A DNA stretch of 15,760 bases. Origin: Dehalococcoidales bacterium. Lineage in GTDB: Bacteria; Chloroflexota; Dehalococcoidia; Dehalococcoidales; ARS1013. Position numbers and translations under genes: made by a program. The stretch covers positions 1-15,760 of the forward strand of contig DAOVGW010000036.1 in NCBI GenBank assembly GCA_030672225.1, read 5' to 3'. The notes beneath the pieces are model-generated. The model had not been told where the DNA came from. It saw only the letters and a program-made list of their open reading frames with translations, and did no database searches. Of this stretch, positions 14,027 to 15,760 are shown piece after piece. Every line of letters begins with the position of its first letter. The stretch's first letter is position 1.

Positions 14027-14737
14027 ATGATTAAAGCAGTCTTTTTCGACCTCTATCAGACCCTAATCCGCTATGAACCACCGCGAGAAGAAGTCCAGGC
14101 GAAAGTACTCAATGATTTCGGGATTGAGGCAGCCCCGGAGAGCCTCCGCCGACCTCTAGCCATTGCCGATGAATTTATATATCAAGAACATGCCCGTCTT
14201 CCTATAGGTAAGCGCACCGATGAGGAAAAGAGAGCCCTGTATGCCCAATACCAGGGGATAGTGCTCAAAGAAGCAGGAATAGAATCCTCCCAGGAGCTCA
14301 TCGGCGGCATCTTAAGCAAAATGCAAAAATTCAAATTCGCTCTCGTCCTTTTTGATGATGTCCTGCCTGCCCTTTCAGAACTTAAGGGCAAAGGGCTAAT
14401 CCTGGGTCTCATCTCAAATGTAGACTACGATATAGCCCCTCTCTGCCAAAAGCTAGGCTTAAGCCCACTACTTCAGATAGTGGTTACCTCGCAGGACACG
14501 GGCTTCAATAAACCACAGCCCCAGATATTTTCTGAGGCAATAAGGCAAGCCGGAGTCCAGGCACAAGAGGCAATGTACGTTGGTGACCAATACCAGATTG
14601 ACGTCATCGGCGCTAATAGCGCTGGCCTACATGGAGTGCTCCTTGACCGTAACAGTTACTTTGAGGGGGCTACAGAAAACCTAAAAATCCGAAACCTCCA
14701 CCAGCTAGTAGAGCACCTGAGGACGGTAAAGAAATGA
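14027..14737 (+). CDS. HAD superfamily hydrolase (DxY-type motif I)
   Basis: The 236-residue protein has the haloacid dehalogenase fold. Motif I is FFDLYQTL with nucleophile Asp8, a helical cap region lies at about 18-100, motif II is LISN (Ser130), motif III is NKPQPQIF (Lys162), and motif IV is VGDQYQID (Asp187, Asp192). The usual second Asp of motif I (DxD), the acid/base of HAD phosphatases, is Tyr10 here, as in L-2-haloacid dehalogenases (DxYGT) and some uncharacterised HADs. It may therefore not be an ordinary phosphatase; dehalogenase activity cannot be claimed from this alone. It starts from its own promoter and overlaps the lipoprotein gene by four bases (ATGA). The fold is certain and the substrate unknown. 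Confidence 0.9.
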   Translation: MIKAVFFDLYQTLIRYEPPREEVQAKVLNDFGIEAAPESLRRPLAIADEFIYQEHARLPIGKRTDEEKRALYAQYQGIVLKEAGIESSQELIGGILSKMQKFKFALVLFDDVLPALSELKGKGLILGLISNVDYDIAPLCQKLGLSPLLQIVVTSQDTGFNKPQPQIFSEAIRQAGVQAQEAMYVGDQYQIDVIGANSAGLHGVLLDRNSYFEGATENLKIRNLHQLVEHLRTVKK

Positions 14738-15273
14738 AAAGAATAACCATATTCTCAGTAATGTTAGTTTTGCTGGTTGGGACAACGGTGCCGGGTTGCA
14801 GTGATGCTACAGTAACCTTTCCTGATACGAATCTTGAAGCTACTATTCGTGAAACTATAAACAAGCCCGAAGGTCCGATTTTCACGTCCGACCTCAAATC
14901 CCTCACCATGCTCGAAGCTCAGGAGAGAGGCATCTCGGACCTCACCGGCCTGGAACACTGCGCAAACCTGCGGTGGCTTGCCCTTGTTGAAAACAATATC
15001 AGCGACCTCTCACCACTGGCAGGCCTTACCAACCTTCAGGAGCTTTTCCTTACTAGCAACAATATCAGCGACATCTCGCCACTGGCAGGCCTTGCCAACC
15101 TGGAGTATCTTGAACTTTGGTACAACAATATCAGCGACATCTCACCACTGGTGGAGAATAGTGAACTTTCAGAGGGAGACTCCGTGGATCTGCGGGATAA
15201 CCCCTTAAGCACTGCGTCGGTGAATATCTATATCCCTCAACTTGAGCAAAGAGGAGTCAGTGTCGTACAATGA
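14734..15273 (+). CDS. Leucine-rich-repeat lipoprotein, internalin-like repeats
   Basis: This 179-residue exported protein begins MKRITIFSVMLVLLVGTTVPGC, a lipoprotein signal peptide with the lipobox VPGC, giving a lipid-modified Cys22 and membrane anchoring outside the cytoplasm. After a short N-cap (about 28-65) come about four 22-residue leucine-rich repeats (about 66-140) of the internalin/SDS22-like type, with the recurring unit NNISDxSPLAGLxNLxxLxL. A short C-terminal cap ends GVSVVQ. It is small for an LRR protein, with few repeats. Such surfaces usually bind protein or carbohydrate ligands; none can be named. Its ATG overlaps the HAD stop (ATGA), so it is co-transcribed, though a functional link to the HAD enzyme is unclear. 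Confidence 0.88.
   Translation: MKRITIFSVMLVLLVGTTVPGCSDATVTFPDTNLEATIRETINKPEGPIFTSDLKSLTMLEAQERGISDLTGLEHCANLRWLALVENNISDLSPLAGLTNLQELFLTSNNISDISPLAGLANLEYLELWYNNISDISPLVENSELSEGDSVDLRDNPLSTASVNIYIPQLEQRGVSVVQ
14992..15157 (+). repeat. 66-base tandem repeats in the LRR gene
   Basis: The 15-mer AACAATATCAGCGAC recurs exactly at 14992, 15058 and 15124, a period of 66 bases (22 codons). The following CTCACCACTGGCAGGCCTT-type segment is also nearly identical between the first two units. The last unit is partial. The high DNA identity suggests recent expansion or homogenisation of repeat units. Confidence 0.9.
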
Positions 15274-15331
15274 CCCCTGCTAACTGATGCACCCAAATAA
15301 CTGAGTGCCAATAACACCAAAGGAAGGATAA

Positions 15332-15760
15332 ATGGAACTTAAGAGCCCGGCATTTCAGGAAGGAGCCAAAATACCGAAGAAATACACCTGCGAAGGGTGG
15401 GACTTTTCGCCACCGCTGGCGTGGAATGATGTTCCTGAGCAGACCCAGTCCCTGGCTCTAATAATGGATGACCCGGATGCCCCCAGCGGCGTCTTCACCC
15501 ACTGGGTCTTATTCAACCTGCCACTTAACAGCCGCGAGTTGCTAGAGGGGGTATCTCCCGTGCCCCAACTCCCCAGCGGCGCCCTGCAGGGTAAGAATGA
15601 CTTTGGCAAATTCGGCTATGGTGGCCCCTGTCCGCCACCAGGTTCTCCACACCACTATCGTTTTACCCTTTATGCACTAGACCAGCAGCTTGAGCTGAAG
15701 GCAGGTGCTTCCCAAAAGCAGCTTCTTGAAGCCATGGAGGGACACATCCTTGCCCAGTGT
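15332..15760 (+). CDS. YbhB/YbcL-family (PEBP-like) protein, 5' part
   Basis: The frame opens at ATG 15332 with a good ribosome-binding site, AGGAAGG (15321-15327), and runs without a stop to the right edge, giving 143 residues. It begins MELKSPAFQEGAKIPKKYTC and contains the phosphatidylethanolamine-binding-protein motifs SPPLAW (26-31), MDDPDAPSG (44-52), FTHWVLFNLP (54-63), GKNDFGKFGYGGPCPPPG (89-106) and HHYRFTLYALD. These line the small anion-binding pocket of the family. Family members are usually about 150-160 residues, so only the last few are missing. No signal peptide is visible, so it is presumably cytoplasmic. The physiological role of bacterial YbhB-like proteins is not settled. 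It lies 58 bases after the LRR gene and may be co-transcribed. Confidence 0.92.
   Translation, partial: MELKSPAFQEGAKIPKKYTCEGWDFSPPLAWNDVPEQTQSLALIMDDPDAPSGVFTHWVLFNLPLNSRELLEGVSPVPQLPSGALQGKNDFGKFGYGGPCPPPGSPHHYRFTLYALDQQLELKAGASQKQLLEAMEGHILAQC

Overview
The window looks like ordinary chromosomal DNA from an anaerobic or microaerophilic bacterium of roughly balanced base composition. The best guess is Chloroflexota, perhaps Dehalococcoidia-like, with a Firmicute-type relative as the alternative. This is inference from gene content: an oxygen-sensitive 2-hydroxyacyl-CoA dehydratase-type activase system, a DnaD-domain protein with a DnaC/DnaI-type loader beside dnaB, and holB next to ricT. 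No tRNA, rRNA, CRISPR array, insertion sequence or phage structural gene was seen. Coding density is high; the longest stretch without a full gene is about 210 bases.

Layout. (1) Bases 2-760 are the 3' part of an M20 amidohydrolase gene cut by the left edge. (2) Bases 761-4084 hold an orphan radical-enzyme-type module: a tiny ORF (875-976) that copies the start of an activase gene, a 708-residue tandem DUF2229/dehydratase-like protein, and a complete BcrA/BadF/HgdC-type ATPase activase. (3) The same strand continues with almost no gaps through plsX (phospholipid synthesis), trxB (thioredoxin reductase), rplI (ribosomal protein L9) and dnaB (replicative helicase). A promoter candidate sits before rplI. 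(4) Bases 7931-9980 encode a DnaD-domain protein and, overlapping it by 92 bases, a helicase-loader-like protein with two complete AAA+ ATPase cores in one chain. (5) A stand-alone HNH endonuclease gene (10052-10558) follows a good sigma-70-type promoter. (6) The minus strand carries lysA, holB and ricT, read leftward from about 13919 to 10644. (7) A divergent promoter region (13928-14013) separates lysA from a rightward HAD hydrolase gene, which overlaps a leucine-rich-repeat lipoprotein gene. A PEBP/YbhB-family gene runs off the right edge.

How the genes fit together. The dnaB, DnaD-domain and loader genes form a plausible helicase-loading cassette, and holB encodes a clamp-loader subunit. 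The activase and the double DUF2229 protein resemble the ATP-driven low-potential electron-transfer machinery of 2-hydroxyacyl-CoA dehydratases and benzoyl-CoA reductases. No recognisable catalytic dehydratase or reductase pair lies beside them, so their substrate is unknown. Their tight linkage to plsX and trxB is suggestive but does not prove a shared function.

The points most worth following up are the double-AAA+ loader, the activase/double-DUF2229 pair with its in-frame mini-copy of the activase start, and the apparently leaderless lysA promoter. All assignments come from reading motifs by eye; no database search was possible.
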